64,000 nucleotides of DNA from Epiperipatus broadwayi (GCA_028023455.1 JAQFVV010012974.1:254001-318000); one strand, 5' to 3'; counted from the stretch's first letter, positions 36,482 through 49,412 are shown. Notes: generated by a model from the sequence alone, not told the origin. A program made the numbers and translations.

Positions 36482-38245
36482 AAACATGCAGCTTCATATC
36501 AGTTTAAAAGAATGAAATAATATAAATAATATTGTTTGATGATCATATCTCCTTTAAACACCAATTATTTAAAATAACCTCAAAAGACATTAGATATATG
36601 CATGCATGTCTGTATAGTAAATATAAAGTATATCTTTAAATATATACATATCCTAGAACAAAAAAAAACTTTAGCTGCAATCTACTTTATAGAGATGGCA
36701 ACTGACCTACAACACACACATACTTTTACATTTGTCATAACAATGGTATCTATTTTAGCATATGCAATTAAACCTTTAGCTTATGAAAATATAAGTTCTA
36801 TATGTTAATCAAATAGAACACACACATATAGAAAAAAAATCAAAAATAAAATGTTAAAACTATATTTTAAGCAACAAAAATTTTAATTAATAATAAATTT
36901 GACCATTTATACAACAATACATTATTTTACATTTATAATAGATTAATTGAAATAGTTATATGATTATTTTTTTTAAAATGCCAGGAATAACAAAATATAT
37001 ATTTAAGTACATTATGAATAATAAATGTACTTCATTCATTATTTAAAATTATTAAATATAAAAAACAAACAAATAAAAAAAAATAAAGCACTTTTTCTAT
37101 CTTGAGCATTTTATGAAATAATTTAGTAATTCAATACATGCTAAAAAATTATTTATTTATGCAATTCTTAAAAAATTTCATTTGTTGGTTCAGAATTTAC
37201 TTTTAATTTGATATTTTCCTTTGACTTTCCAATAAAGTTATTTTTTATTGTTATGTTGGTTTTATTCCAGACAGTTAGCCAAATTTGTTGCACAAAATAC
37301 CTTATAAATCAAGAATCCCACATCAAAAAAGGTATTTCAATTCTTTCCTATGTCAATATATTTAAATTGTTACCCAGATTCAATGTAGAAAAAAAATCAA
37401 ATAAAAATGCTTAAAATACATTTTATTAACAATGTTATTGATTTTTAAAAAGTGTTACATTAGTAATAGTTAAGATAACATGAATTTAAGGTGATAGAAA
37501 TACAATGCTAATTCTGAAGTAAACAAGTCATTTAAATCAAAAAACTTTTAAATTATTTTTTTCCACATTAAAACAATTATAAGTTAAGAATCTACTCTTC
37601 ATTTATTTCTTTTAAAGTATTTGTTGACAATATTGTTTACATATATGATAATAGGTATTTTGCTTGAAATAAATTAGAAATTTTTATGATAATGATAAAT
37701 ATTAAATAGAAGTTTATTTTAAAATTGGCTTTTTTAGACAATATATGCATTTTTTGATTTAATTTTTGAGCACTCTAAAACTTCATGTAGGGAAAGTTTA
37801 ATTTAAATTATGTACTAAATGAAATTTGATGTTTTTAATGATAACTTGTAATGAAAACTGCCTTTGCTTTCATTACAGAAGATTTAGGATAGATTGTAGT
37901 ATAAAAACTCTGATAAAAATTATAAAAGTTATATTTTCTATTTGTTACAAAAGCAATTTATAATATTTTTATTCATGGTAGTGAAATAAGCAGTATATTT
38001 TCTCATCAATGGATTTATAAAATAACCACCATGTAAAAAAATAGTAAATATTTAAAAAAAATGAAATTTTTTTAAAGATGTTTGTGGCAAATAATTGATT
38101 GAAATAGTGATATAGTTGATGGTGGTCACAATGAGAAAGTCTTGTACAAAAGCTTTTTATACACAGAAAGGGAGTAGTAAGTGTAAAGAAGTAGCTAAAA
38201 GAAAAATCTTATACTTACCTAAGGTTGTATTTATGGATTGTTATT
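36482..38245. other. AT-rich DNA, nothing recognised
   Basis: Short open frames of 68 codons (36,602 and 37,208) have no recognisable motif and A/T-driven composition. I do not call them genes. Confidence 0.4.
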
Positions 38246-38249
38246 TTAA

Positions 38250-38524
38250 TAATGAATAGAAATGAGAAGATAATATTCATGAAATAGAGATAAACTTTAA
38301 CCTTTGACATTGTCAAGAAATTATCAATTGCTACTAATTTATAATTCTGGAGACTAAGCAAATTTTTCTCATAGCTTATAATAGCTCTTATGTTGGAGGT
38401 CTTTTATAGGTTTATGAAAAAAAATGCTTAGCCTCAGGAATTTTTCATTTAGTAGTAATTGATAATTTTTGATAATATCAAAGGTTTAAATTTATCTCTA
38501 TTTCATGAATATTATCTCCTCATT
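38250..38524. repeat. Foldback MITE, copy 2
   Basis: The same family as 5,806-6,093: ends 'aatgagaagataatattcatg' and 'catgaatattatctcctcatt', inner pairs 'attatcaattgctactaatt' and 'gtagtaattgataatt', and the centre 'ataatagctctta'. It is flanked on the right by (AT)n. Confidence 0.85.
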
Positions 38525-38525
38525 T

Positions 38526-38960
38526 ATATATATATACATTGTAGTAGTTAGCCCTCACTATGAATTAAAAATATGTGATTCTTTAAAAAAAATAGTAAAT
38601 ATTTCATTGTAATGTATATAGTTGGCATCATAGATCGAATTTTTAGAAATAAAACTGTTGATCTATTTTATGTTTCATGAATAAATTTGTTTTTTTTTCC
38701 ATTTCAAGCTGTTTAATTTTAGAAATTTGTTAAATTTAAAATCTTTTTTTATTTGCATTTAAGTGAAAAGTTGTTTTAACTAAAAAAAGAACTATACATT
38801 TGAAATAATAGATTTACTATTGTAAGAAACTATTAAAATTATGATTAATAATAGAATGTGAATGTGTGGATTGTCAACAAATAGAGTGTATTTTAAGTTA
38901 GATATAAATAATGATAAGAGAGATGCCAACTAAAATTTTAAAAAATTTTATATAAAAAAT
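38526..38960. other. AT-rich DNA, nothing recognised
   Basis: No feature recognised. Weak runs only. Confidence 0.35.
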
Positions 38961-38962
38961 TA

Positions 38963-39151
<189 letters not shown>

Positions 39152-39167
39152 GTTTCAAAAAGGGGAC

Positions 39168-39173
39168 TTTATT
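39168..39173 (-). terminator. Polyadenylation-type signal AATAAA of the retrotransposon
   Basis: On the minus strand AATAAAG lies about 17 bases before the junction with the (TAA)n tail, the usual placement for the 3' end of a non-LTR transcript. Confidence 0.6.
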
Positions 39174-39399
39174 CAATCTAGAAAACAGGTTACATTAATA
39201 ATTTTTATATACATGCATTTACACTAATATTTCCAAGGATTGTATATATTGTTTTTAAGTTCTTTCCAAGTTCTTACATAGATATACCTGGTGAGTGATG
39301 GATTGTTTATCCTAAGTTATCATTTATTGATTCATGGATTTTTTGCTGTCCATTTTCTTGTTCTCTTTTTAAGTCTATTGTTGAGGCAAGGCAGAACTA

Positions 39400-42300
39400 T
39401 TAGAGATTTGACCGTTGTTTTACAAGTGACCAAGTAGCCACAAAAATGTCTGGGTGTGCTATTTTATTGTCTCTGGTTTTTAATTGTGCTAACTTGTTGT
39501 GAAAAGTTGATGGATGCCGCCTTGTATTGTTGCCAAAAGCAAATGTGCATCGCGTGCACCAAAATGCATAAAGTACGAAGGTTGCTGCTCGGATTGTTGG
39601 GGTGGATGTTCTGCAGAATTGACTGATAATATCTTGCAGGGAGATGTTTGGTTTTCTGTATATATTTGTTATTTCATGCCGAATATTGTTTAATGCTGGG
39701 CAGTTGTAAAACAGATGTTGTTGAGTTTCTTCTGCTTGGTGGCATAGCGTGCAGAAGGGGTCTATTTTTGTATATAATCGTCTGTATCTTAAGAAATATG
39801 ATGTTGGCAAAGCATATAGATTTAGTTTCAGGAGGAAATCAAAGAATTTGGGCTCCAAGGACCATTTTTTAAATTTTTTAAGCAGCTGTCGGTTGTTTAT
39901 TCCGAGCATCTGTGTTGAAATATCTGATGTATATCCTGGGTATATCATTGCATATATCTGCCAATATGAATATTTTGTTGTTGTTTGCAGTGATATTTGA
40001 GTATGTGTGATTCTGAACTGGTTTATAACTGATGATAGATAGCAATGTGAAGGTGGAGGTTTGTCTGTGGGTATTATTTGTATTAGATACTGGAGTTCTG
40101 GGAAATGTCTGAGGGTGGCTATTATCAGGTTTGTGGTCTTTTGTATTCGAAAAATATCTATGTTATGCAGCCCCAAACCATTGTGTATTGCTGGTCGACT
40201 AAGCTGTTTTCCAGATATTGACACTGTCTTTCTATTCCATAGGAGTTTATTGCAATATGAAGAGATTTTTGATGTAAAGGCTTTTGAGAATTGAATTATG
40301 GGAGAATAATAGATAATCTTGGTGATTACCAGCTGATTGAACAATTGTACTTTAGCATATATTGAGAGGTATGCTTTTGATAGTGAGGCAGTGATCCATT
40401 CTGCTTCATCTTTTAACTTGTTCTGGATTTTTTGCCTCATTGTGTTTGTTCCCATGTAGAAAGGAAAACCGAGGAAAGGAGATGGTTTGCCTTGGAAAAT
40501 TTGCATGCATGGCTTACTGGTGTATAGAGACCAAGCAGCAGGCTTATTTTGATTAAATTTTAGATGGTGTGTTGCTTGAAAGTCTTGCAGTATTTTCTGT
40601 AGTATTGGTATCTGTTTTCTTGATGGTAGGAAGACTGTGATGTCATCCATATATGCAATACAGGCTTTATGTTGTGATGTGCCTGGTATCTGAATGCCCT
40701 TGATACTCTGCTGAATTTTGAGTATGAGTGGGTTGATGTAAAAAGTAAATAGCAGTGAGCTTAGTGGTGAGCCTTGGGATATGGATTGTGTGGGAATGAA
40801 TGATGGGGAATTTTTGCCATTGAGTGTGATATGTATTTCTCTGCTAAGTAGTAGGTTTGTGAGCAGGTACAGATGAGTTCATGGAATTGTGGTGTCAGCT
40901 AGCATATTGATTAATGTATTGATGTCGACCGAATCAAAAGCCGCTTCTATATCAAGTTGAACTGCAATTGGTGCATACTTCTTTCTGTCCCGTACTGAGT
41001 TTATAACTGTTTTGAATATCATTGCAGCCTGTGCAGTTGATGATTGCTTCCTTGCAAACTGGCTGTGTGAAATTAGTGGTAGAATATGTGGCTCTAGGCT
41101 GTCTTTGAGTACTTTTTCAATTATTTTAATTGTAAGTGGCCCCATTGAGATTGGTCATAGGTTAGATAGTGTTGATACATGGACTTTTTTCTTGTTGAAG
41201 GGGACTATTGCTATTGGATATAAACCTTGAATGTCATGCAACTTCTGTGATAGATGATTTGCAAGGTCACATAAATATTGGCTAGTGAACTGACTGAGAT
41301 GTGCAAGGACAAATTTGGGGATTCCATGTGTTCCTGGGTGACATGCATTAGGTACTGTTGCCAGTTTAGTAGCAAATTCTGTGATTTTATATGGAGTATT
41401 TGTTTCTGGTTTTCCAAATACATTAGGATTATATTTGACTAGGTGGTATGCTTGCAGCTTTTGTTTGAAATGCTGATAGATCGGTTTTAACATATTATCT
41501 CCTGCATATGTGTGCCCCTGCTCTGTGAGTGCCATTGGCACTCTGACAGTGGATGGGTAGCCCAAGGCCCAGCGAATGTATTTTCTTGTCCATGTGTGTT
41601 GTTGGCCGAGGCAGACTTTACTCTTTTTTATTGCTAGGTAGTTTTTCAGGTGGTTACAGATGTTATTGTATGTTTGTGTAAGTCTGCGTATATGTTGTTG
41701 ACTGGTGTGTGTTGGGTTTATCATTGTAATCCATTTATGTATTTCATCAGCCAGTGCTAGCAGTCTTGAGGGTGGGGGGATTTGCGTGTAATGTGATCTA
41801 TATTAAATGATAAAATGTTTATGAATGCTAAATATCTTTGAATGGGGTTAAGTTGCATATTTTTGATTTTGTGAAGCATTATATATGTTTCTGAAAAAAT
41901 AAATTCTGGGGTAGAAGTTGGAAGTAGAATTCTGATTGTTTTACCATGTGTAAGTGCAGTTGTTTGAATTCCTGTCAGATTGATTAGTATGGTTTGTGCA
42001 GAGTGATCAGAGAAGGGAGATGGGTTGATGTTTAGGCTGATTTGATGGTGTAACATAGGTGAATAAAAGCACAGATCAATTTTTGATGTATGACGTCCAT
42101 TGTGAAAGGTAACTGCCTCATTTGACAGAAAACCCTCTGCACTCGTAAGTGGAATTGATATTTGATGCAGCCACTTTAAAATGAACTCTTTGTATTTCAT
42201 GTTGAAATCCCCAATTAGTATGGTTGGATGTGAATTAGAGCCCAGTAAGGAGTTAATGTTTAATATAATATTTGAGATAATTGTAGGGCTCGGTGGAATA

Positions 42301-42683
42301 TACACAAATATAATGTTTAGTGTGATGATTTGATGACTAAAAGTTACTATTAGTAAATTTGCATCTATATATATGATTTTGAATGTGTCAAATGGACAAC
42401 TTTGTGTTATGAGCAGTCCAGTACCCCCTGAGGGAGATGATGTGTCTCTAGAGCATGCACAGTAGCCTTCTCTGCTTAGATGTACTGTGGGGTCAATTTG
42501 TGAGCCACTATATATTTTAGTTTCTAGAAGTCCTAGTATATGAGGTTGTGTAATCTTTATCCATTGTTGTAGCTGATGTATTTTGTTGACTGAGTTGAGC
42601 CCTCTGATATTAAATGCTGTTATTTTTAGCTTCATTATCATGATTGGCTGCGAGTTGGTTTCACAGTGTGTTGAGGTTTGCAT
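39400..42683 (-). pseudogene. ORF2: APE endonuclease / reverse transcriptase / zf-RVT, three lesions
   Basis: Cuts the target and copies element RNA into it (family knowledge). The N-terminal domain shows FNIRGLN (Asn25), LLETK (Glu54), GDFN (158-161), SKIDLCF and SDH (225-227), the APE signature residues. The RT shows PISM, QFARKQSS, DIEAAFDSV, SQGSPLSSLLF and the catalytic YMDD (40,642-40,653). The C-terminus has FCTLC...HLFYNC, a zf-RVT knuckle. Three lesions break it: a one-base frame change in a G6/C6 run (41,774-41,779), and in-frame TGA at 41,155-41,157 and 40,879-40,881. The first TGA sits where L-R-P-I-S is expected, and both fit CGA-to-TGA (CpG decay). The start is Met at 42,683, overlapping the ORF1 end by 46 bases, so translation coupling or frameshifting is possible. 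The host copy is inactive as written. Confidence 0.92.
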
Positions 42684-44173
42684 GAAGCTTTTGCATATTC
42701 TCTAGTGTTTTGTGAGCAGTTATTAGTGGTTTGATTACTATCCAGCTCCATAGGTATTAAGTTTTCTGCAAAGTGTTCAATCATTTCTGTTAGAGTATTG
42801 TTTTCATCTGTTTTGGCTCTTTTTGATTTATTTCTCCTTGGCCGACCAGCTTTTTGGACTTCTGTTGGTGTTGTTTCTATGGGAGGGAGGCATGGGGTTA
42901 GTGACTCTAGAATATCTGTAGATGTTTTGTTTATAATTATATGTGGCATGCTTGTTTTTGGGGAGTTGTATGTATCATTTGATATGTCTGGATTTGAGTC
43001 TGATGTGTTACTGATTGATATGCCTGGTGTTTGTGATACTTCAGGTATGATTTTTGCTTGATTTTGATCTATTTGATCAGTGCTTTCATTTAATTTATTC
43101 GAGCTATCTGTTGTAGTTTCAAGTATATTTGTGTTTTCTTCTGCATGTTTGTTTTTAGTAGCTTCATTTGTACTGTAATTGTTTTCATATTGACTGTTTG
43201 AGTTGCTGGTGTTATCTTGTGTATTGTTGCTCTCTTCATGTTGGGATTGGATGTGCTGATTATTTGGTGTCTGGCCCTGTATGAGTTGGCTATCCATGCA
43301 CTGTGTGGCTAGATGACCACGCTTGCCACAGGCATAGCATTGTGGTTTTAAACCTCTTATATATAGGCTCAGCATAGCTTCCTGATCTGCAATTTGTGTT
43401 GGTATAGATTCTGGGTCAATGTCTTTGTGTAATTTTAACTTAAAATCATAGCTATTGCTGTATATTGGTATTGGTGTGTCTTTGAGGTATATTGGTTGAA
43501 ATGCTATAACCTTGCCAAATGGATCCATCATTTTTTGAAAGTCTTGTTTTGTGTATCCAAAATATGTATTTTTTATTATTCCTGTAATTTGGTTCAGTCG
43601 ATCTTGATCGACTATAACAATTGCGTAATTGTCTAATGTTTTAATTTGGTTTAGAAATCGGTTCTTTTGACTACTGTTAAGAAATTCGATTGCGAGGTAT
43701 CTGGGATTTGGATGATCTGCGATTCTTACGATCATTTCCCACAGTTCATTTTCAGTTATTGCTTGATATAATAACGTGCGTGGAAACCGATACAACGATA
43801 TATTTGCGTCTGTGGCAGATATTACTATTGAGTTTGGTGAAAAAAATCTTTTGAACGATGTATAGAGTCCCCGTGGAATCGTGTTGTTAAAGTGTTCATT
43901 AATTCTTTCTAGCATATTATCAGTCCAGTGTGCAAGGGGAGGGTCTTGGTTTACCTGTATCTTTAAATCTAACTGTTTTATATCATTCGGATTTGTTTTT
44001 CTAAATCTTGGAACTATTTTATTATTTATTGTAGTCGCGAAATTCTTTGAACTTGTTGCTTGCATGTTAGTTTTTGTGACCGTGGCGGACGATTTGACGG
44101 TGTCTAAATTTTTACACACTTCAGCGGCCATATTGACGCCAAATGCTCGATCATGCATAGCTGTGGGTTCCAT
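42638..44173 (-). CDS. ORF1: gag-like RNA-binding protein with CCHC knuckle
   Basis: An intact frame of 511 residues. By analogy with other non-LTR ORF1 proteins it should coat the element's RNA in a ribonucleoprotein particle. The one clear motif is a CCHC zinc knuckle with spacing C-x2-C-x4-H-x4-C (Cys279, Cys282, His287, Cys292). Residues about 85-275 are mixed charged/hydrophobic and could hold an RRM-type fold, but I cannot show this. Residues about 295-440 are rich in Asn, Ser, Thr and Gln and look disordered. A basic patch (GRPRRNKSKRAK) follows near residue 450 and could act in nuclear import or nucleic-acid binding. The Met at 44,173 is preceded by an A-rich leader and is the first in frame. 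It stays open over 1.5 kb while ORF2 has three lesions, so the copy is probably young. Confidence 0.88.
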   Translation of the reverse strand: MEPTAMHDRAFGVNMAAEVCKNLDTVKSSATVTKTNMQATSSKNFATTINNKIVPRFRKTNPNDIKQLDLKIQVNQDPPLAHWTDNMLERINEHFNNTIPRGLYTSFKRFFSPNSIVISATDANISLYRFPRTLLYQAITENELWEMIVRIADHPNPRYLAIEFLNSSQKNRFLNQIKTLDNYAIVIVDQDRLNQITGIIKNTYFGYTKQDFQKMMDPFGKVIAFQPIYLKDTPIPIYSNSYDFKLKLHKDIDPESIPTQIADQEAMLSLYIRGLKPQCYACGKRGHLATQCMDSQLIQGQTPNNQHIQSQHEESNNTQDNTSNSNSQYENNYSTNEATKNKHAEENTNILETTTDSSNKLNESTDQIDQNQAKIIPEVSQTPGISISNTSDSNPDISNDTYNSPKTSMPHIIINKTSTDILESLTPCLPPIETTPTEVQKAGRPRRNKSKRAKTDENNTLTEMIEHFAENLIPMELDSNQTTNNCSQNTREYAKASCKPQHTVKPTRSQS

Positions 44174-44711
<538 letters not shown>

Positions 44712-44724
44712 CCATTAAAAAAAG

Positions 44725-45440
44725 GTTTTGTAGTGAAATTATCATTGATATTGATATTATTGATTCTATTTGGAATGAGGTTTCACTGCCATACAAAAAT
44801 AAATTATTAATTGGTAATTTATATATTCCTTCAAATATTGTATAAAGTCAATTGTTTTTGTCATTGGAAGTTTTGTAGAGTAAGTTAGTCACTTATAAAC
44901 ATTATATAATGTTAATGGGGAATTTTAATGTCCTTTCTATGTTTTCAGCAAATGGGAATAATTATTCAGATTATTATTTACAGAAAAGTCAAAGAATCTT
45001 AGAATTTTTGAGTGTATTTGGTTTGATTCAATTTAATTTTATATATAATGATTGTAGTAAAATACTTGATTTAGTCTTGACTAATTTTTGTTATTTGAAT
45101 TGTAAAAAAGGATGACCATTAGTTAATGAGGATTTGCATCATTTTTGCTTAGAATTTTCTAAAGATATAAATTTTATTAAAACAGTTAATGTCAGACAAA
45201 TATATAAAAATTATAAAAAAGTGATTATTTGAGTCTTTATTATCATGTCTCAAATATTGGAAGGAGTGAAATTTGGTCTTTAAATGATATTGATAAAGCA
45301 ATTATAACTTTTAATAATGCTATGATAAATATCATGGATAATTGGATACTTCTGTCTTAAAGTAAAAGTTATAGGAATAAATATCCTGTTTAGTTTTCTG
45401 GTAAACTTATATCAATTCTAATGAAAAAAAATAGGTGGTC
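44725..45440 (+). pseudogene. Decayed CR1/Jockey-like retrotransposon, endonuclease part
   Basis: On the plus strand a short open frame (44,909-45,115) has MGNFNVLSMFS and NDCSKILDLVLTNF. These match the 'GDFN' and '...ILDLVLTN' landmarks of APE-type endonucleases in CR1/Jockey-like elements. The first catalytic Asp of GDFN is Asn here. Stops and frame changes surround it. It continues after the interruption at 45.44-45.84 kb. Confidence 0.75.
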
Positions 45441-45556
45441 ATAAATTATATATATATATATATAAACAAAATCAAAGTTTTATTGAAACAATTTTGTTAA
45501 TTTTAGAAAATTGTTTCCACATAAAGAAAAAATCTGTCATCATTTGTATATTGATT

Positions 45557-45842
45557 ATAAGCCAATAAACATCACATGACCAACATCTCTTATGCTGTGT
45601 ATAACTGTTGTTAAAACAGGCAATACTCACTATACATATGCTACACATAGCAAGCTAGAGTAATCAATGGATGCCAGAAGGCTTGTGCATAAAATCCCCA
45701 TCTAGTGCCTACTCATCCAATATCCCCAGACTAGTTTCTGGCTTGTGGCCTTCATCAGTGAGGAGCCTTGGATCTGAGAGAACTGCATCTAGATCTTAGG
45801 ATCTCTGTGTGTGGCATACGTATAGTGAGTTTTGCCTGTTTT
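45557..45842. repeat. F2 foldback inserted in the CR1-like relic
   Basis: It carries 'ccaataaacatcacatgacc', 'gttaaaacaggcaatactc', 'ccagaaggcttgtgcataaa', 'ccagactagtttctggcttg' and 'gatctgagagaactgcatc', then a short inverse end ('atacgtatagtgagttttgcc'). It lies between the endonuclease and RT parts of one retrotransposon relic, so it inserted later. A short (AT)n tract (45,449-45,464) lies just upstream. Confidence 0.85.
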
Positions 45843-45845
45843 ATA

Positions 45846-47280
45846 TTGATTATATGCAGAAAAATATTAAATATAATTCAAAGTGTTTTGGTTATATGTC
45901 AAATATTTAATGGCATTAAATTTAAGTCAATGAATAATGTTTCAAGTAACTCATTAAATTCGGAAGATTTTAGGAAACAATTTTTTTGCAGTCATATTTT
46001 TACTTTATTTTTACAAAAATCTGTTTTTCCTAACATTTATAAATTATCTAGAGTTGTTCTAATTTGGAAGAAGGGGACTAAAAATGATCCAAAAAACTAT
46101 AGGACAATACCATTGTTAGGCAGCATTTCAAAATTTTTTGAAAGATGTGTATATAATTCTCTATAATTTCAAGTTAAGAGATGTATTCCTATTTTTTAGC
46201 ATGACTTTATTCCAACTAGATCAGTAGAGACAAATTTGGTAATAATGAATGATCATACAGCTAAAGCTATACATGAGCAGGATTGTTTGGATATAATATA
46301 TTTTGATCTTAGTAATGCTTTTGATATAGTTAATCATAGCATTTTAATATCAAAATTAGATTGGGATTTTCTTCCTCTCTTTTACTATAGTTTAAATTCT
46401 ATTTAAGTGATTGTCCAAATTATGTTTATTACAGATTTGAAGAATCTGATATTTATTACTATAAAAGTAGAGTAGAGTCCCTTTGGAAAGTATTCTTGGA
46501 CCAATTTTATTTTCATTACACACATATGATATATTAAAATTGTTAGCAATTGTAATATTTTGCAATTTTCTGATGATGTAATGTTATTTCTTAGAATTGA
46601 TAATTTATCTGATCATTTAGATTGTGGAGTTCTATAAATGTCTTCGTGATTTGGTGTAAAAATAAAAACCGGATGATTGTTAACATTGAAAAAACATTTG
46701 TTATGTCATTCTGTAATAAAACGTTTCCCTTTTTTTCACTATTCTGTAGATAATATTGATATTCCTAGAAAAAATGGGATAAAAGATTTAAGGATTTAGT
46801 TTTAAAGTAATGTTTTTTTATTTGATTCACATTAATAAAATTATTTTTAAATGTAATAAGATTACTGGAGTTATAGAAAAGTCAAACATAGACAATCTTG
46901 CATTTATTTATTGTATGTAATGCTTGAACTTATAATTAATAATTGCTATGTTGTTTGGAATTCTAAATGAAAATGTTATGAGGAACAATTGCAGAATGTA
47001 ATGAAGAAGTACTTTAAGTATGTAAGTTTAGAATTACCTTTAGATTGTGAAACATATCTTATGAAAAGAAGAATTTTGAATAATGTAATATTTTTAAGAA
47101 AAAAATGTTTTATGTGAATTTGATGTATTGGAATTTGTTCATAATATATACTATAAAATTCCTAATATAATGAGAAATAGTAATTTATATTAAAAAATAT
47201 TTATAAGAAAACTGCTATGATTAGAATGCCCGTGATATATAATAAGATATTTTTGAATTTTAATATATATTAATTTAAAT
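45846..47280 (+). pseudogene. Decayed CR1/Jockey-like retrotransposon, RT part
   Basis: Landmarks in order on the plus strand: FPNIYKLSRVVLIWKKGTK and NDPKNYRTIPLLGSISKFFE (about 46,030-46,145); HDFIPTRSVETNLV (about 46,205); DIIYFDLSNAFDIVNHS (about 46,290-46,335). These are followed by PLESILGPILF-like residues across a frame change (about 46,480), QFSDDVMLFLRI (catalytic box with the YADD position read as FSDD, about 46,565), VNIEKTFVMSF (about 46,680) and NCYVVWNSK...QNVMKKYFKYV (about 46,950-47,020). No single frame spans it, so it is a dead copy. The order and wording are typical of CR1/L2/Jockey-type RT. Confidence 0.85.
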
Positions 47281-47289
47281 TGATATGAC

Positions 47290-47815
47290 TTTTTAAAACA
47301 ATGTAAACAAATTCTTGGTTTGTAAAAGCTGTAAAATAATTGGATTGTTACTAATCTGTTGTTACATGCTTAATAAATTGCATTGGATTATTATTAATGT
47401 CAGGTCTTCTAAATGCATTGTTTCAATGGTAAAAAAAGATTATTTTAATGTTTAATATATTGTTGTAGATTGATTTATTCTAATTAGGAGTTAGTAAATT
47501 TGAGTTGTTATATGTATTATTTAAATAGTGGCTATCTTATGCGTGGCATTATAATATGCAAAAATATCTATTTAAATAAGAAATGATAAATTATTTTTGT
47601 TGCAGTTATTATTATTTAAGAGACAATAAATGTCTATTATCATATGTTTAAATAAATATGTGCATGTATTTTTAGTGATATATTTATGTCATTTCTTCAA
47701 ATAAAACACTGCTTATTATTTTAAGTCAGTTTACTTAGGAATTTTATATATTATAAATAAATAGGTTTGATGTATTGAAATAGATATTGCTTTGTTAAAA
47801 AATTTTTTTTTCTCA
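47290..47815. other. AT-rich DNA, nothing recognised
   Basis: It may include 3' UTR of the preceding relic. No other signal. Confidence 0.35.
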
Positions 47816-47821
47816 TGTGTC

Positions 47822-47902
47822 ATAGCATCAGCCGGCAAGCGAACCTGATAACCCGGGACAACTGCTTGTAAAGCAGCTGTCGCTGACTTTTCGACCACCA
47901 AT
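47822..47902 (-). mobile_element. tRNA-derived SINE (minus strand)
   Basis: On the minus strand TGGTGGTCGAAAAGTCAG resembles a tRNA D-arm/box A region and GGTTCGCTTGCC a box B. CAGCTGCTTTACAAGCAGTTG forms an anticodon-arm-like stem. It ends GGCTGATGCTATGACA, as does the SINE at 9.74 kb. The length and lack of a paired acceptor stem argue against a working tRNA. Confidence 0.7.
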
Positions 47903-47904
47903 AT

Positions 47905-48500
47905 GTCATAATTTAAATTAATTTCTTTATTTTAGTATTAAATAATCGAAACATATTCCTTCATAACCCTTCTTAAGTTCTCTTTTTTAAAATCATAGAA
48001 GAATTACGCTCAGATATTGAAAGAAGTGATTCACATTAAATTCAAAATGTAACAAATTCACTATATATAAAAGAAAGAAAAAAATATGTTTATCATTTAT
48101 TAAAATAATGAGGTCATTTAAATGTAAACAAATGTATATAACTTTTTTTAATTAAATTTGATTTTTGAATTTTTACCTTTTAATCATAAGATTATCAATT
48201 ATCACCATCATTGATTGTCTTGTCACAAATATTAGAGCTGCTAAGACATTAAACACCCATATACAAATATTTTATTGTGGTTAATAATATTAAATTACCA
48301 TTGGCTATTATAATATAATGTGAAAAGAAATGAATGATGATTATATTAAAAGAAGTTTTAAAATTATTTACTTACTTATTTTAAATTTATTTTGGATTTA
48401 ATAAAATGCCCTTTGATTCCGAGATGTATTTATTTAAAAATACACCACATGTGATAAAAACAGTCTTAGTCAGATGTTAAAATACATTTATCTTTTATTA
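47905..48500. other. AT-rich DNA, nothing recognised
   Basis: No coding or RNA signal seen. Confidence 0.35.
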
Positions 48501-49150
48501 TATATATAATATTTAAATGCATGTATATTGTCTATACTAAACTTTATGTAATTAAAAGGAGCTTGAACTCAGGCTTTCAAATGTCTCACAGCCATCCAAT
48601 CCATCTTACACAACTGATAAACATGACCACATATATGTGAAAAAAATAAATGTTCTCCCTTATGTAAATTTTGTGCTGAATCAGCACTCATCAGTTGAAC
48701 CAGATCACCATCTCCAACACATATATACAATTGTTGCTCAGTTTATATATTAAAAAATGAATCTTCAAACATTAATGGACAAGTTTCAATTTTTCTCCAT
48801 TCTCCAACTATTCAGCCATCCATATCATTAAAAATGTGAGGATTAAATGCTCAAGACCCTTGATGATGTTAATATTATTATCCTCAGATTTTCAATAATA
48901 TGGATGGCTGAAGAGTTGGAGACTGGAGAAGATTGAAACTTGTCCATTAAAGTTTGAAGATTTGCTATCTTAATATATAAACTGAGAAGTGATTGTATAT
49001 GTGTGTTGGAGATGGCCATCTAGACCAACTGATAGGTGATGGTTCAGCACAAATTATGTATATTGGAGATCACTTGTCTTTTTCACATGTATGTGGTCAT
49101 GTGCATCAGTTATAGAAGATGGATTGAATAGCTGTATATATGTAATCTGG
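48500..49150. repeat. F1 foldback element, longest copy
   Basis: The left arm starts in (AT)n with 'tgtatattgtctatactaaac', then 'gagcttgaactcaggctttc', 'ctgaatcagcactcatcag', 'ccatctccaacacatatat'. The right arm is the inverse ('ggatggctgaagagttgg', 'ttgaaacttgtccattaaag', 'gatggttcagcac', 'acatgtatgtggtcatgtg'). The centre near 48,840-48,900 is 'gaggattaaatgctcaagac' with inverse 'tcctcagattttc'. The left flank matches the right flank of the 29.6-kb copy in inverse orientation, defining the family's outer end. Confidence 0.85.
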
Positions 49151-49384
49151 GTCAGATATTTTATTACTATTGTTCATGCTTAATGATTGGTACATACAAT
49201 TTTGAGCTTAATTAATTCATGGAGAATAACAGTCTCACTCTCTTTCATATGTCCCAATATAGTTTTGGCTTGCCCAGTTTACAGAATTATTAGATAGAAC
49301 CCTTCTCACATACTTTTTTAAGTTTCTTTCACCCCAAATCAATGAAGCATTATAGAGAGGTTCTCATTCCCATTTCATACCATT

Positions 49385-49412
49385 ACAATATATATATATA
49401 TATATATCTGAA

